Below are positions 30,091 through 40,394 of a stretch of 64,000 nucleotides of DNA, piece after piece. Source of the DNA: Nocardioides furvisabuli (lineage in GTDB: Bacteria > Actinomycetota > Actinomycetes > Propionibacteriales > Nocardioidaceae); assembly GCF_021083185.1 (NCBI RefSeq), contig NZ_JAIGQB010000002.1:372001-436000 (forward strand), in the 5' to 3' direction. Each line of letters opens with the position of its first letter. Position 1 is the first letter of the stretch. The translations under genes and the position numbers were made by a program. The notes beneath the pieces were generated by a model. It had not been told where the DNA came from. It did no database searches and saw only the letters and a program-made list of their open reading frames with translations.

Positions 30091-30501
30091 ATGCGCCGGC
30101 AGCCGCGCTGTATCGGTCATGCTTGCTGTGTGGACCACGCGAAGCACTGGCGACGTCTCGTCCGGGACCTGGACAGGTGGTCCTCGGCGTCCGCGGTGGC
30201 TCCGGACCGCATCCGGGTGCTGGTCACGAAGGAGGGTGGCGGTCAGCGACCGGTGGTCATCGTGATGACGCCGGAGCATTGGGGCGACATGATCGGCGTC
30301 GCCCACGGCAGCTTCGAATCGGCGCTCGACCGGGTCAAGCAGACGCTGCTCGCGCTCCGCCCGCACGAGGGCTTCGCCGTATACACCGACTACTGCCTCG
30401 ACCCGTCCACCACGGACAGCCTGCCCGACAACCTCGACCTGCCCGAACCCGGGAGCGGCGTGTGGGTGCCCGTCCACCGGCAGGACGGCCACCGCACCTG
30501 A
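30091..30501 (+). CDS. Hypothetical protein beside the LexA box
   Basis: A 136-residue protein of no family I recognise. It opens basic and cysteine-containing (MRRQPRCIGHACCVDHAKHW) and continues with an alpha/beta region (RIRVLVTKEGGGQRPVVIV, then WGDMIGVAHGSF). No signal peptide or membrane helix. An ATG at 30067 would add eight residues but falls inside the LexA box, so the later ATG is chosen; no clear ribosome site precedes either. Its position suggests damage-inducible expression shared with the HNH gene. Confidence 0.55.
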   Translation: MRRQPRCIGHACCVDHAKHWRRLVRDLDRWSSASAVAPDRIRVLVTKEGGGQRPVVIVMTPEHWGDMIGVAHGSFESALDRVKQTLLALRPHEGFAVYTDYCLDPSTTDSLPDNLDLPEPGSGVWVPVHRQDGHRT

Positions 30502-30535
30502 GGGCACGGACCTGCGTCTTGAGGACGGCAGTCGG

Positions 30536-31660
30536 CTAGCGCAGCAGCACCAGGTCGTCGCGGTGCACGACCTCGCGCTCGTACGCCGCACCGAGCGACT
30601 CCTTCAGGTCCCCGGTCGAACGCCCCAGCAACGCGGGCAGCTCGTCCGCGTCGAAGCTCACCAGTCCGCGGGCCACCACTCCGCCGTCCGGGTCGAGCAG
30701 GTCGACGGGGTCGCCCGCCACGAAGCTCCCGGTCACCGAGGTGATGCCGGCGGGGAGCAGCGAGGCGCCGCGGGACACCACGGCGCGTACGGCTCCGGCG
30801 TCGAGCGTGAGCGAGCCGAGCCCCGAGGTCGCGTGCGCCAGCCAGAGCTGCCGGGTCGGGCGACGCTTGCCGGTGGCCTCGAAGAGGGTGCCGACCTCGG
30901 CGCCCGCGAGTGCTGCAGCACCCTGCTCGGCGGAGGTGAGCACCACCGGGATGCCGGCGCCGGTCGCGATGCGAGCTGCGTCGACCTTGGTGGTCATGCC
31001 CCCGGTGCCGATCCCGGACGAGCCGGCGGCGCCCATGGTCACCGACGCGAGGTCGTCCTCGGAGCGCACCACCGGCAGCAGCGTCGAGCCCGGCCGGCTG
31101 GGCGGGCCGTCGTAGAGGCCGTCGACGTCGGAGAGCAGCACGAGCAGGTCGGCGTGCACCAGGTGCGCCACCAGCGCCGCGAGCCGGTCGTTGTCGCCGA
31201 AGCGGATCTCGGAGGTGGCGACGGTGTCGTTCTCGTTGACGATCGGCACCACCCCCAGCTCGAGCAGCTTGGCGAGGGTCTGGTGCGCGTTGCGGTAGTG
31301 CGCGCGGCGCACCACGTCGTCGAGGGTGAGCAGCACCTGGCCGGTCACGATGCCGTGCCGGGCGAACTCCTCCTGGTAGCGGTGGGCCAGCAGCCCCTGC
31401 CCCACGGACGCCGCTGCCTGCTGGGCCGCCAGCGCGCGCGGGCGGGTGCTGAAGCCGAGCGGCGCCAGGCCTGCCGCGATCGCGCCCGAGGACACCAGGA
31501 CCACCTCGGCGCCGGTGCCTCGTGCGGCCGCGAGGACCTCGACGAGGCGGCGTACGCGAGCGGGGTCGATCCCGCCCGAGGCCGTGGTCAGCGACGACGA
31601 CCCGACCTTGACCACGATGCGCCGGGCGGCGCGGACCAGGGTCGAGCGGTCAGTCGTCAC
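30536..31660 (-). CDS. proB: Glutamate 5-kinase
   Basis: A 374-residue first enzyme of proline synthesis. It has the amino-acid kinase domain (about 1-260: [52 protein letters not shown]) and a C-terminal PUA domain (about 280-370). The GTG start overlaps the obgE stop by 11 bases, so translation is probably coupled. This obgE-proB arrangement is usual in actinobacteria. Confidence 0.96.
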   Translation of the reverse strand: MTTDRSTLVRAARRIVVKVGSSSLTTASGGIDPARVRRLVEVLAAARGTGAEVVLVSSGAIAAGLAPLGFSTRPRALAAQQAAASVGQGLLAHRYQEEFARHGIVTGQVLLTLDDVVRRAHYRNAHQTLAKLLELGVVPIVNENDTVATSEIRFGDNDRLAALVAHLVHADLLVLLSDVDGLYDGPPSRPGSTLLPVVRSEDDLASVTMGAAGSSGIGTGGMTTKVDAARIATGAGIPVVLTSAEQGAAALAGAEVGTLFEATGKRRPTRQLWLAHATSGLGSLTLDAGAVRAVVSRGASLLPAGITSVTGSFVAGDPVDLLDPDGGVVARGLVSFDADELPALLGRSTGDLKESLGAAYEREVVHRDDLVLLR

Positions 31661-33215
31661 TGCCGTCCCAGTCGGGGTCGTCCTTGGTGCCGATCTCGTA
31701 GGACATGGGGCCGACACCCGAGCTGCCGCTGCTGCGGTTCGGGCCCTTCTTCTTCCGCTCCTCGTCGAGGCGGCGGGCGACGTCGGCGCGCGCCTCCTCC
31801 TCGCTCTTGGTCTCCATCGCCTCGGCGATGTCGCGGCGGCGTTCGCGGGCCGGGCGGTTCTCGCGGAGCCGCTCGTCCTCACCGCGGCGACCGAGCATCT
31901 CGGCGCCCGCCTCGATGCTGGGCTTGAAGTCGAAGACCACGGAGTTGTTCTCCGGGCCGATGATGACGGCGTCGCCCTCCTGGGCGCCCATCCGCGCGAG
32001 CTTGATCTCCACGCCGAGCCGGCTGAGCCGGTCGGCGAGGAAGCCCACTGCCTCCTCGTTGCTGAAGTCGGTCTGTCGCACCCAGCGCTCGGGCTTGGTG
32101 CCGCGCACGCGCCACCCGTCGTCGGTCCCGACGACCTCGAAGTCGTCGCTGGCGTCGACGGCCTTGGGTCGCAGCACGATCCGCTCGGGCTCGGCGTCGG
32201 GGGCGACCTCCCGCGACGCGACCACGATCTCGGCCATGGCGAACGTCAGCTCGCGCAGACCGGCACCGGACGCGGCGCTGACCTCGAAGACCCGCAGCCC
32301 GCGACCGCGCAGCTCCTCGACCACCATGTCGGCGATGTCCTGGCCGTCCGGCACGTCGACCTTGTTGAGCGCGACCAGCCGCGGCCGGTCCTCGAGGCCG
32401 CCGTAGCGGGCCAGCTCGCCCTCGATGACCTCCAGGTCGTCGAGCGGGTTGCGACCCGGCTCGATGGACGCCGTGTCGATGACGTGGACCAGCGCCGCGC
32501 AGCGCTCGATGTGGCGAAGGAAGTCATGGCCCAGGCCACGGCCCTCCGCAGCACCCTCGATCAGGCCGGGGACGTCGGCGACCACGAAGGTCGTCTCGCC
32601 CGCGGTGACCACGCCGAGGTTGGGGATCAGCGTGGTGAAGGGGTAGTCGGCGATCTTGGGCCGGGCTCGCGAGATCGCGGCGATGAGCGAGGACTTGCCG
32701 GCGCTCGGGAACCCGACGAGACCGATGTCGGCGACGACCTTCAGCTCGAGGCGTACGACGAGCTCGTCGCCGGGCTCGCCCAGCAGCGCGAAACCGGGGG
32801 CCTTGCGCTTGGAGGACGCCAGCGCTGCGTTGCCGAGGCCGCCGCGGCCGCCCTGGGCGATGACCATCGTCGTGCCGTGGCCGACGAGGTCGGCGAGCTC
32901 GTTGCCGTCGGCGTCCTTGACCAGCGTGCCGTCCGGGACGGCCAGGACGAGGTCCTTGCCGTTGCCGCCGTTCTTGTGGTCGCCGGCGCCCTGGCCGCCG
33001 TTGTCGGCGCGGCGCTTGGGGCTGTGGTGGTAGTCGACGAGGGTGGTGACACTCGTGTCGACCTGCAGGATGATAGATCCGCCCTGGCCGCCGTTGCCGC
33101 CGTCGGGGCCGCCGAGCGGCTTGAACTTCTCGCGCTTGACGGAGGCCACGCCGTTGCCACCCCGTCCGGCCGCGAGGTGCAGCGTGACCTGGTCGACGAA
33201 CGTGGGGATGGCCAT
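31650..33215 (-). CDS. obgE: Obg GTPase
   Basis: A 521-residue ribosome-associated GTPase. It has the glycine-rich Obg fold (about 1-160), G domain with [21 protein letters not shown] and NKVD, the OCT domain (about 340-430), and an extra charged C-terminal extension (about 440-521) rich in Arg/Glu that is longer than in E. coli. An AAGGA site sits 5 bases before the ATG. It lies downstream of rplU-rpmA but beyond a strong hairpin. Confidence 0.96.
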   Translation of the reverse strand: MAIPTFVDQVTLHLAAGRGGNGVASVKREKFKPLGGPDGGNGGQGGSIILQVDTSVTTLVDYHHSPKRRADNGGQGAGDHKNGGNGKDLVLAVPDGTLVKDADGNELADLVGHGTTMVIAQGGRGGLGNAALASSKRKAPGFALLGEPGDELVVRLELKVVADIGLVGFPSAGKSSLIAAISRARPKIADYPFTTLIPNLGVVTAGETTFVVADVPGLIEGAAEGRGLGHDFLRHIERCAALVHVIDTASIEPGRNPLDDLEVIEGELARYGGLEDRPRLVALNKVDVPDGQDIADMVVEELRGRGLRVFEVSAASGAGLRELTFAMAEIVVASREVAPDAEPERIVLRPKAVDASDDFEVVGTDDGWRVRGTKPERWVRQTDFSNEEAVGFLADRLSRLGVEIKLARMGAQEGDAVIIGPENNSVVFDFKPSIEAGAEMLGRRGEDERLRENRPARERRRDIAEAMETKSEEEARADVARRLDEERKKKGPNRSSGSSGVGPMSYEIGTKDDPDWDGSDD

Positions 33216-33244
33216 CAGATTCCTTGCATCGGTGGGTGAAAGCA

Positions 33245-33276
33245 CGAAGGGCGCCCCGGAATCGGGACGCCCTTCG
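33245..33276 (-). terminator. Terminator between rpmA and obgE
   Basis: CGAAGGGCG pairs with CGCCCTTCG, and an inner CCCG with CGGG, around a GAAT loop (13 paired bases with one C-A mismatch). On the minus strand it follows rpmA by 27 bases and is trailed by TGCTTTC. It probably ends or attenuates the ribosomal-protein transcript. Confidence 0.7.
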
Positions 33277-33302
33277 CAGAAGTGCTCAGTGTCGCGGGGA
33301 GG

Positions 33303-33557
33303 TCACTCGCCGGGGACGATGTTGACGACCTTGCGACCGCGGCGGGTGCCGAACTCGACGGCGCCGGCCTGCAGGGCGAACAGGGTGTCGTCGCCGCCAC
33401 GGCCCACACCGGTGCCCGGGTGGAAGTGGGTGCCCCGCTGGCGGACGATGATCTCGCCGGCGCCGACGACCTGGCCGCCGAAACGCTTCACGCCGAGGCG
33501 CTGCGAGTTCGAGTCACGACCGTTCTTGGTGCTTGCGGCACCCTTCTTGTGAGCCAT
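33303..33557 (-). CDS. rpmA: 50S ribosomal protein bL27
   Basis: An 84-residue protein beginning [16 protein letters not shown], with [19 protein letters not shown] in the middle, the complete bL27. There is no Firmicutes-type N-terminal cleavage extension. It follows rplU by 55 bases. Confidence 0.98.
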   Translation of the reverse strand: MAHKKGAASTKNGRDSNSQRLGVKRFGGQVVGAGEIIVRQRGTHFHPGTGVGRGGDDTLFALQAGAVEFGTRRGRKVVNIVPGE

Positions 33558-33612
33558 TGTTCAGTCCTTTGACGAATTGAGCTGGGGAGACGTGTCGACC
33601 TCGAGCGAACGC

Positions 33613-33915
33613 TCAGAGGGAGATGTCGGTGACCTTGACCTGGGTGTACTTCTGGCGGTGACCCTGGCGCTTCTTGTAGCCGGTCTTGTTCTTGTACTTC
33701 TGGATGATGATCTTGGGGCCCTTGGTGGCGCCGGTGACCTCGACGGTCACGCTCGCCTTGTCCAGGCCGGTCGCGGTGACCTTCTCGCCGTCGACGACCA
33801 TCACGACGGGGAGGGTGATGGAGTCACCCTGGGCCACGTCGGTCTTGTCGATCTCGATGACGTCGCCCACGGCAACCTTCTGCTGCTTGCTGCCAGCGCG
33901 CACGATCGCGTACAC
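33613..33915 (-). CDS. rplU: 50S ribosomal protein bL21
   Basis: A 100-residue protein with the full bL21 sequence ([20 protein letters not shown] to the basic [13 protein letters not shown] tail). The GTG at 33915 is chosen since GGAGAG sits 5 bases upstream and the family starts at this point; a GTG two codons and an ATG five codons upstream are possible. First gene of rplU-rpmA. Confidence 0.97.
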   Translation of the reverse strand: MYAIVRAGSKQQKVAVGDVIEIDKTDVAQGDSITLPVVMVVDGEKVTATGLDKASVTVEVTGATKGPKIIIQKYKNKTGYKKRQGHRQKYTQVKVTDISL

Positions 33916-34100
33916 GGCCACTCTCCTCATCAGACTGCGGAAAACTGGGGGAACTTCTACCTGCGCACGACACCGCCTGGAAGGGCGAGTACGCCGCGTG
34001 GCGGGCGCGCAGGGATGGTGTGTCGAACACCGAGGGTCAAGACTACGGGATCGGGTGACGACCGGCAAAACGACGTCCGGCCGCCCCCGTCCCAGGGTGC

Positions 34101-37100
34101 TCAGCGCTTGCGCGAGCCCTTCTTCTTGACCGGTACGTGCTCCACCACGGGTGCGTCCACCGGCTCGGAGTCGGCGGTGCCGGGCTCGACGACGCCCGTG
34201 TCCGGAACGGTGCCGGCAGCGCCGGACAGCACGCCCGGCACCTGGCCCGAGCTGTCGCCCGCGGCCGGGTCGGTCACGGCGACGGGGGCCGGCGGACCGG
34301 CAGGACGGCTCGCGGAGCGGCGTCGGGTGCGGGTGACGACGCGCGGCTTCTCGTCCTCGACGGGAGCCGGCGCAGCAGGCTCCTCAGCAGCCCCTTTGGC
34401 AGGCGCCTCGACCGGGGTCTCGGCAGCGGGCTCGCCAACGTCCGCGGCAGCGGGCTCGGCAGCAACCTCCGGGGCGGCCTCGGCCGGGACCTCGGCCGCG
34501 GGCTCCACGGTCGGCTCCTGCGCGGAGGCGGAAGGCTCGTCGGCCTGCTCCTCCACGCTGGGAGCAGCCTCGTCGGTCGGCTTCTCGTGGCGGGCCATGG
34601 CGGCCACGTCCTTGGGCGACGGGGCGTGGCTGTGGTGGTCGGAGGACGAGTCGTTGCCGCCCCCGTTGCCGCTGCCGTTGTCGTTCTCGCCGTTGGCGCC
34701 GCGGCGACCGCGACGGCGACCGCTGCGACGGCCCTCGCCGTCGTCGGACTTCGCCTCGGGGTCGACCGGCTGGTCCTTGATGACGACGCCGCGACCGTGG
34801 CAGTGCTCGCAGTTCTCGCTGAACGACTCGAGCAGGCCGGTGCCGATGCGCTTGCGCGTCATCTGGACCAGGCCGAGCGAGGTGACCTCGGCGACCTGGT
34901 GGCGGGTGCGGTCACGGCCCAGGCACTCGACCAGGCGGCGCACGACGAGGTCGCGGTTGGACTCCAGGACCATGTCGATGAAGTCGACCACGATGATGCC
35001 GCCGATGTCGCGCAGCCGGAGCTGGCGCACGATCTCCTCGGCTGCCTCGAGGTTGTTCTTGGTGACCGTCTCCTCCAGGTTGCCACCGGAGCCGGTGAAC
35101 TTGCCGGTGTTGACGTCGACCACCGTCATGGCCTCGGTGCGGTCGATGACCAGTGAGCCGCCCGAGGGCAGCCAGACCTTGCGGTCCAGGCCCTTCTGGA
35201 TCTGCTCGTTGACGCGGTAGGTCGCGAAGATGTCGCCACCGGTGCTGCCGCGCTCGAAGCGCTGCACGCGCTCGGCGAGGTCCGGGGCCACCGACTCGAC
35301 GTACGCCGACACGGTCTCCCACGCGGCCTCGCCCTCGATGACGAGCTTGGAGAAGTCCTCGGTGAAGAGGTCGCGGACCACCTTGAGCGTCAGGTCGGGC
35401 TCTCCGTAGAGCAGCTGCGGGCCGGAGCCGCGGTTGGAGGACTTCTTCTCGATGTCCTCCCAGCGCGCCTTGAGCCGCTCCACGTCGCGGGTCAGCTCCT
35501 CCTCGCTGGCGCCCTCGGCCGCGGTGCGCACGATCACGCCCGCGGTGTCGGGGACGATCTCCTTGAGGAGGTTCTTGAGGCGGTTGCGCTCGGTGTCGGG
35601 CAGCTTGCGCGAGATGCCGGAGGTGGTGCCGTCGGGGACGTAGACGAGGAATCGGCCGGCCAGGCTGACCTGGCTGGTGAGGCGGGCGCCCTTGTGGCCG
35701 ATCGGGTCCTTGGTGACCTGCACCAGGATCATCTGGCCGCTGGACAGCACGGACTCGATCTTGCGGGGCGCGCCCTCCTTGTGGCCGAGCGCGGACCAGT
35801 TCACCTCGCCGGCGTAGAGGACGGCGTTGCGGCCCTTGCCGATGTCGATGAAGGCGGCCTCCATCGACGGCAGCACGTTCTGCACGCGACCGAGGTAGAC
35901 GTTGCCGATGATCGAGGTCTGCGACTCGCGGGCGACGTAGTGCTCCACGAGCACCTTGTCCTCGAGCACGCCGATCTGGGTGAGGTCCTCGCGCTGGCGG
36001 ATCACCATGACGCGCTCCACGGACTCGCGGCGGGCCAGGAACTCGGCCTCGCTCACGATGGGCGCACGACGGCGACCGGCCTCGCGGCCCTCGCGGCGGC
36101 GCTGCTTCTTCGCCTCGAGGCGCGTGGAGCCGGCGACCGAGGTGATCTGGTCCTCGGCGGAGCGCGTGCGGCGTACGCGGGTGACGGTGTTGGGGTCGTC
36201 GTCCGACGACTCGGCGTCGTCGCTCGAGCGGCGGCGACGACGACGGCGACGCGAGGAACCCTCGCCGTTGCCGTCACCGGAGTCGGGGCCCGAGTCCCCG
36301 TCGCCGGACGCGGTGGCGTCCGCTGCGTCGTCGGAGGAGTCGGAGGAGTCCTGGTCGCCGGTGTCGCCGGTGTCGCCGGCGGAGTCGGACGACTTGCGCC
36401 GGCGACGGCCACCGCGACGGCGACGACGACGGGCGGAACCACCCTCGCCGTCCTCACCCTCAGCCTCGTCGGTCGGGGCGGACTCGTCGGCGTCGGCGGC
36501 GACCTCGGGGGTCTCCGTGGTCACGCCGTCGGCAGCCGCGGCCTCCTCAATCACCTCTTCGTCCTCGGACGACTCGACCGCGGTGGCCTCGGCGACCGGC
36601 TCCGCGGCCTTGCCCTTGCCCTTGCCGGATCCGGGCGCCTTCTTGCCGGCGGCCTTGCTCGTGGACTTCTTGGCCGCCGCCTTCTTGGCGGGCCGCTCGA
36701 CACCAGGCTCCTCGGCGGCGGTCTCGGCGGCGACGGGCTCGTCCCCCTCGACCGTCTCGACGGGGGCCGGCGCGGGCTTCTTGCGCGTGCGTCGCGTGGT
36801 GGTCGTGACCACCGGCGCCTGGAACAGCACAGCGGGGGCCGCGTCGTCGGCGGACTCTTCAGCAGCGGCACCGGGCGCGGCGTCGGCAGGCGCGTCGGCG
36901 GGGGCGGCGGACTCCGCAACAGGGGCGGTGGCCTTCTTGGCGGCCCGCTTGCGCGGGGCGCGCTTGGCGGGAGCGGCCGCGGGAGCGACGTCGTCGCCAG
37001 CAGCGGCCTCGGAGGCAGCGGCCTCGGGGGCGGGCGTCGGCGCCTCGTCGGGTGCGGCGGCCTTCTTCGCGGCCGTCTTGCGGGGTGCGGCCTTCTTCGC

Positions 37101-37352
37101 CGGCGCCCGGCGTGCGGTCTTCTTCACCACCGGGGCCTCGGTGGAGGCCCCGGCCGACTCCGCGGCAGGCTCGGCACCGGGCTGCGCCTCGGCCTCGGCA
37201 GGGGCAGCGGCCGCAGGCGCGGCAGCAGCCTTCTTGGCGGGCGCCTTGCGTGTACGCCTCGTCACCACGGGCGCGGGCGGCGCCTCCGGGGTGCCCGGGT
37301 CGGTGTCGGCGCCGGTGTCGGTGGTGCGGTCGGGCTGGTCGTCATCGAGCAT
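34101..37352 (-). CDS. rne: Ribonuclease E/G with long low-complexity extensions
   Basis: A 1083-residue endoribonuclease for RNA decay and rRNA/tRNA processing. Residues 1-420 are an Ala/Lys/Glu- and Arg-rich disordered region with KKAA and RRRRR runs. The conserved core (about 425-870) holds the S1 RNA-binding domain ([20 protein letters not shown]), the DNase-I-like catalytic part ([11 protein letters not shown]) and the Zn-link CEHCHGRG. The C-terminal 215 residues are again Pro/Ala/Glu-rich. Extensions on both sides are usual in actinobacteria and act as RNA or partner scaffolds. A GAGGAG site 6 bases before the ATG fixes the start. Confidence 0.93.
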   Translation of the reverse strand: MLDDDQPDRTTDTGADTDPGTPEAPPAPVVTRRTRKAPAKKAAAAPAAAAPAEAEAQPGAEPAAESAGASTEAPVVKKTARRAPAKKAAPRKTAAKKAAAPDEAPTPAPEAAASEAAAGDDVAPAAAPAKRAPRKRAAKKATAPVAESAAPADAPADAAPGAAAEESADDAAPAVLFQAPVVTTTTRRTRKKPAPAPVETVEGDEPVAAETAAEEPGVERPAKKAAAKKSTSKAAGKKAPGSGKGKGKAAEPVAEATAVESSEDEEVIEEAAAADGVTTETPEVAADADESAPTDEAEGEDGEGGSARRRRRRGGRRRRKSSDSAGDTGDTGDQDSSDSSDDAADATASGDGDSGPDSGDGNGEGSSRRRRRRRRSSDDAESSDDDPNTVTRVRRTRSAEDQITSVAGSTRLEAKKQRRREGREAGRRRAPIVSEAEFLARRESVERVMVIRQREDLTQIGVLEDKVLVEHYVARESQTSIIGNVYLGRVQNVLPSMEAAFIDIGKGRNAVLYAGEVNWSALGHKEGAPRKIESVLSSGQMILVQVTKDPIGHKGARLTSQVSLAGRFLVYVPDGTTSGISRKLPDTERNRLKNLLKEIVPDTAGVIVRTAAEGASEEELTRDVERLKARWEDIEKKSSNRGSGPQLLYGEPDLTLKVVRDLFTEDFSKLVIEGEAAWETVSAYVESVAPDLAERVQRFERGSTGGDIFATYRVNEQIQKGLDRKVWLPSGGSLVIDRTEAMTVVDVNTGKFTGSGGNLEETVTKNNLEAAEEIVRQLRLRDIGGIIVVDFIDMVLESNRDLVVRRLVECLGRDRTRHQVAEVTSLGLVQMTRKRIGTGLLESFSENCEHCHGRGVVIKDQPVDPEAKSDDGEGRRSGRRRGRRGANGENDNGSGNGGGNDSSSDHHSHAPSPKDVAAMARHEKPTDEAAPSVEEQADEPSASAQEPTVEPAAEVPAEAAPEVAAEPAAADVGEPAAETPVEAPAKGAAEEPAAPAPVEDEKPRVVTRTRRRSASRPAGPPAPVAVTDPAAGDSSGQVPGVLSGAAGTVPDTGVVEPGTADSEPVDAPVVEHVPVKKKGSRKR

Positions 37353-37677
37353 GTGGTGCTCCTCGGGCACCGAGGTGGTGCCGATACGGCGTCCACCGCT
37401 CTCGATCGGCGATCACGGGAGACGCAAAGCTTCTGTGGCGGCGACACCCTCCGCGTGTGCGTCTCCGAGAGGCTGTTCCGCCACCTGCCGCGGTCGCCGG
37501 GCCACTGACGAGTCGCTGTCACCGACTCAGTGGCCGCGTCGCGGTCCGGTGACGTCCACCCACCCGGGGTGCCGACCACATCGGAGTGACCGGCGAGAAC
37601 GTCGTCGGCTCGACGGATCCTGACGGTTGCCAGGGCGTCGAACGTGGCGAGTATCGCACACCGACCCCGGCGCGGCG
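37353..37677 (-). other. rne upstream leader, gene-free and highly structured
   Basis: A 325-base gap without a coding frame. It holds a 13-bp hairpin (37500-37535), a closing stem GTGGCGG (37435-37441) with CCGCCAC (37478-37484), and a competing 8-bp pair GGAGACGC (37418-37425) with GCGTCTCC (37459-37466). These fit an autoregulated rne 5' leader. The largest stem could instead terminate the DUF2344 gene. Confidence 0.5.
37500..37535 (-). terminator. Strong hairpin between the DUF2344 gene and rne
   Basis: GGCCACT/AGTGGCC plus GAGTCG/CGACTC with a three-base bulge and a seven-base loop. No U-tract follows. It is either a terminator of the gene ending at 37678 or part of the rne leader. Confidence 0.45.
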
Positions 37678-38406
37678 CTATGCCCGAGGCGCCAGCGGGT
37701 CGCCGACCTCACCGGAGTCCAGCAGCGGCCCCTGGGCGAGCCGGGTCATCAGCGGGGCCTCCCCCGCCGCCAGCCCGGCGACGTTCCCGAGCCCGCGCAG
37801 GACGTCGTCGGGGCGTACGGCCGGGGTCGCGTGGCGCAGCACCACGTCGAGCGTCGTACGCCCTGCGTCGCCTTCGTCGCCCTCGAGCACGACGAGGGAC
37901 ACCACGGCGCTGCGGGCGTCGAACTCGCGCATGCCCTTCTTGGTCATCCGCTCCACGAGCGCCTCGTCGGCCGCGAGGAAGCGGCTGACGGCCTCGGTGG
38001 CGGTGGCCGGGTCAGCGTCCACCGCGATGCGCCAGCGGCTGCCCTCGAGCAGGTCCGACAGCGACCCGCCGGCCGACTCCACCACCTCGAGGACGTCGAG
38101 GCCGGCCGGCAGCGCCTCGTCGAGCATCGCGTGGACGTCGCGCGGCACCACGACCTGGGCGAGCGCGAGCTCGAGGTACTCCGCCTCGCTGGCCGAGCCG
38201 GTGGGGGCGGCGCCGGCGTAGGAGATGCGCGGGTGGGGGTTGAAGCCCGAGGAGTACGCCATCGGGATCCGCGCGCGGAAGACCGCGCGCTCGAAGGCGC
38301 GGCTGAAGTCACGGTGGCTGGTGAAGCGGAGCCGGCCGCGCTTGGCGTAGCGCACCCGGAGGCGCTGTACGGGCGGGGCTTGCTGCTCGGGCTGCTGCTG
38401 GGGCAC
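37678..38406 (-). CDS. TIGR03936-type (DUF2344) radical-SAM-associated protein
   Basis: A 242-residue protein with the family hallmarks VRYAKRGRLRFTSHRDF at the start and AYSSGFNPHPRISY shortly after. The family is nearly always next to, or fused with, the TIGR03960 radical-SAM protein and is thought to work with it, perhaps in RNA modification. Here the partner is 13.6 kb away at 51989-53962. The GTG start at 38406 is supported by TACCGT 6 bases upstream. Confidence 0.88.
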   Translation of the reverse strand: MPQQQPEQQAPPVQRLRVRYAKRGRLRFTSHRDFSRAFERAVFRARIPMAYSSGFNPHPRISYAGAAPTGSASEAEYLELALAQVVVPRDVHAMLDEALPAGLDVLEVVESAGGSLSDLLEGSRWRIAVDADPATATEAVSRFLAADEALVERMTKKGMREFDARSAVVSLVVLEGDEGDAGRTTLDVVLRHATPAVRPDDVLRGLGNVAGLAAGEAPLMTRLAQGPLLDSGEVGDPLAPRA

Positions 38407-38412
38407 GGTGCA

Positions 38413-38418
38413 ACGGTA
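38413..38418 (-). promoter_or_regulatory. -10 element for leaderless DUF2344 gene
   Basis: TACCGT on the minus strand ends 6 bases before the GTG at 38406. Its presence means the gene does not rely on read-through from its former partner. Confidence 0.45.
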
Positions 38419-38470
38419 GTTGACCGTATAGTGCGGTCGGTCCCACCACCGGAGCTGGAAGGCCTTCGAC

Positions 38471-40393
38471 TTGCGTCCTGTGCGCGACAGATTGCGCGAG
38501 GCGCGCTGGTCCGTCATCGTCCCCGTCCTGGTCTACCTCGCCCTGGCGCTGACGGGGGCGAGCTACTCCAGCATCGGGATCGACCAGCTGAGGGAGAAGC
38601 CTGGCGAGCCCTCCGGGGTGATGCTGGGCACGCCCCTCAGCGAGCGGTCCGACGAGTGGGCGACATCGACGCCCGGCCTGCTGCGCGTCATGACGACCGG
38701 TTCGACCGACGACCTGAATCCGCTCACGGCCGACGAGCAGTTCCTCAACCAGCTGCCCAGCGGGCCGGTCAGCACAGTCGTCCTCCTCGACCGCTGGGCC
38801 CTGCAGCTCGGCCCGTGGCTGCCCGACCATGTCCTCTACTCCGCCACGCTGTGGCTGCCGATGTTGCTCCTCACGCTGAGCGTGCCTGCCTGGTTCCGCC
38901 GGATCACCGCGAGCTCGCGCGTGGGCTGGTTCGCGGTCGCCCTGCTGGTCCTCTCCCCCCTCGCGGCATGGTGGTCCTTCGGCCCGATCGCGACTCTCGG
39001 TCCGCTCTTCGTCGGTTGCACGGCGCTGATGAAAGCGCAGGCGGCCGCCGTCGACCGGCGTACGGTGCCCGCGATCGTCTGGGGGGCGCTGTCGACCCTC
39101 TTCCTGGCCCGCACGCTGTACGCCTACCCGCCGTGGAGCGTGGTGCTCGACACGGCCGTGCTCGCCACGACGGTCGCCTTCCTTCTCGTCCCGCGGGTCG
39201 GACGCGGACGGACCATCGCCGTCGTGGGCGCCACCGGAGTCGCGACGGTGGCGGCCATCGGAGCGGTCGTGCTGGAGAACCGCGCCACCCTGACCGTCCT
39301 GGCCGAGACCGTCTACCCCGGCCTGCGGCGCTCCGACGGCACCCCCAGTGCGCTCCCGGAGATCTTCGCCGCGCCCGTGCTCGGTGTGCTGAGCGACCAC
39401 CCGGTGATCGCCGCCTCCAACGCCAGCGAGACCTCCGCGTCCTTCGGCGTCACCCTCGTCTGGGTGGCCATCCTCGCCGCGGCCGCGTGGCGACCGGCCC
39501 CGCGAGAGCACCGAGTGGCGATCTTCGTGCTCGGCGCGATGACGGCGGTGTGGTTCGCCTGGTCCACCCTCGCCCTCGGGTCGTTGGCGTCCTCGATCCC
39601 GCTGCTCAACCAGGTCCCGCAGGCTCGTGCCGCGGACGTCGTGGGCATGCTCGGCGTGCTCCTGCTCTGCTTGGTGCTGCCCCTGCTGCCGGACCTCGGA
39701 GCCCGTCGGGCCGCGGTGGCGTCGGCCCTGGCGACCGGCGCGACGACGGCGTACGCCGGCTCCCTCCTGCGCCTCGCCAGCATCCCGACGCTCACGCTCA
39801 CCGAGATCTACGTGTCGTCGACTGTCGTGGCCCTTGCGGTCCTCGCGATCACCCTGCGTCCGCGCAGGCCCTACGGCTACGTCGTCGCGGTCGCCGGCGC
39901 AGCGCTCCTGGTGTGGAACGTGAACCCGATCCTGTTCGGCCTGGCCGACCTGCGCGGGAGCGCGGCAGCCGACCAGCTCCTCGAGGACGCCCCGACCATC
40001 AGGGACGACGGTGGGCTGTGGGCCAGCGACGCCTACGCGGTGGACAGCCTGCTCGCCTCGTCCGGCGTCCCGAGCCTCTCGGGTCGCCAGCTGGCGGGGC
40101 CGGAGCGCGACGCCTGGACCGAGCTCGCCCCGGACGCCGACGAGTCGATCTGGAACCGCGGCGGCGCGTTCGTGTGGTTCCAGTGGCAGGACAAGCCCGG
40201 GATCGCGATGGAGAACCCGGGCCCGGACGTGATCCTGGTGCGCGCGTCACCGTGCACGCTCGCCGAGCGCGTCCCGGCGCTCCGGACCATCGTCTCCGCG
40301 CGCGACCTCGACATGCAGTGCCTCGAGGAGGTCCGCCGCTTCGACTGGGGCGGAGCCTCGCGCATCGTCTACGACATCAAGGACGGGAGCTAG
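38471..40393 (+). CDS. Large polytopic membrane protein, GT-C-like
   Basis: A 640-residue protein with about 12-13 membrane segments and an outside-facing C-terminal domain of about 130 residues (after residue 500), containing WASDAYAVDSLLAS and WFQWQDKPG. A loop after helix 1 (about 40-105) has DEWATSTPG, in the place where GT-C glycosyltransferases carry an acidic catalytic motif. It heads the glycan island and is followed at once by a DPM1-like glycosyltransferase, which could supply a lipid-linked sugar. The start is uncertain: a TTG at 38471 or a GTG three codons later. Confidence 0.7.
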   Translation: MRPVRDRLREARWSVIVPVLVYLALALTGASYSSIGIDQLREKPGEPSGVMLGTPLSERSDEWATSTPGLLRVMTTGSTDDLNPLTADEQFLNQLPSGPVSTVVLLDRWALQLGPWLPDHVLYSATLWLPMLLLTLSVPAWFRRITASSRVGWFAVALLVLSPLAAWWSFGPIATLGPLFVGCTALMKAQAAAVDRRTVPAIVWGALSTLFLARTLYAYPPWSVVLDTAVLATTVAFLLVPRVGRGRTIAVVGATGVATVAAIGAVVLENRATLTVLAETVYPGLRRSDGTPSALPEIFAAPVLGVLSDHPVIAASNASETSASFGVTLVWVAILAAAAWRPAPREHRVAIFVLGAMTAVWFAWSTLALGSLASSIPLLNQVPQARAADVVGMLGVLLLCLVLPLLPDLGARRAAVASALATGATTAYAGSLLRLASIPTLTLTEIYVSSTVVALAVLAITLRPRRPYGYVVAVAGAALLVWNVNPILFGLADLRGSAAADQLLEDAPTIRDDGGLWASDAYAVDSLLASSGVPSLSGRQLAGPERDAWTELAPDADESIWNRGGAFVWFQWQDKPGIAMENPGPDVILVRASPCTLAERVPALRTIVSARDLDMQCLEEVRRFDWGGASRIVYDIKDGS

Positions 40394-40394
40394 C

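Noticed and set aside
35694-37508. 604-codon glycine-rich frame on the plus strand
   Set aside because: It mirrors the Ala/Lys/Glu repeats of RNase E in another frame; the composition is explained by that gene.
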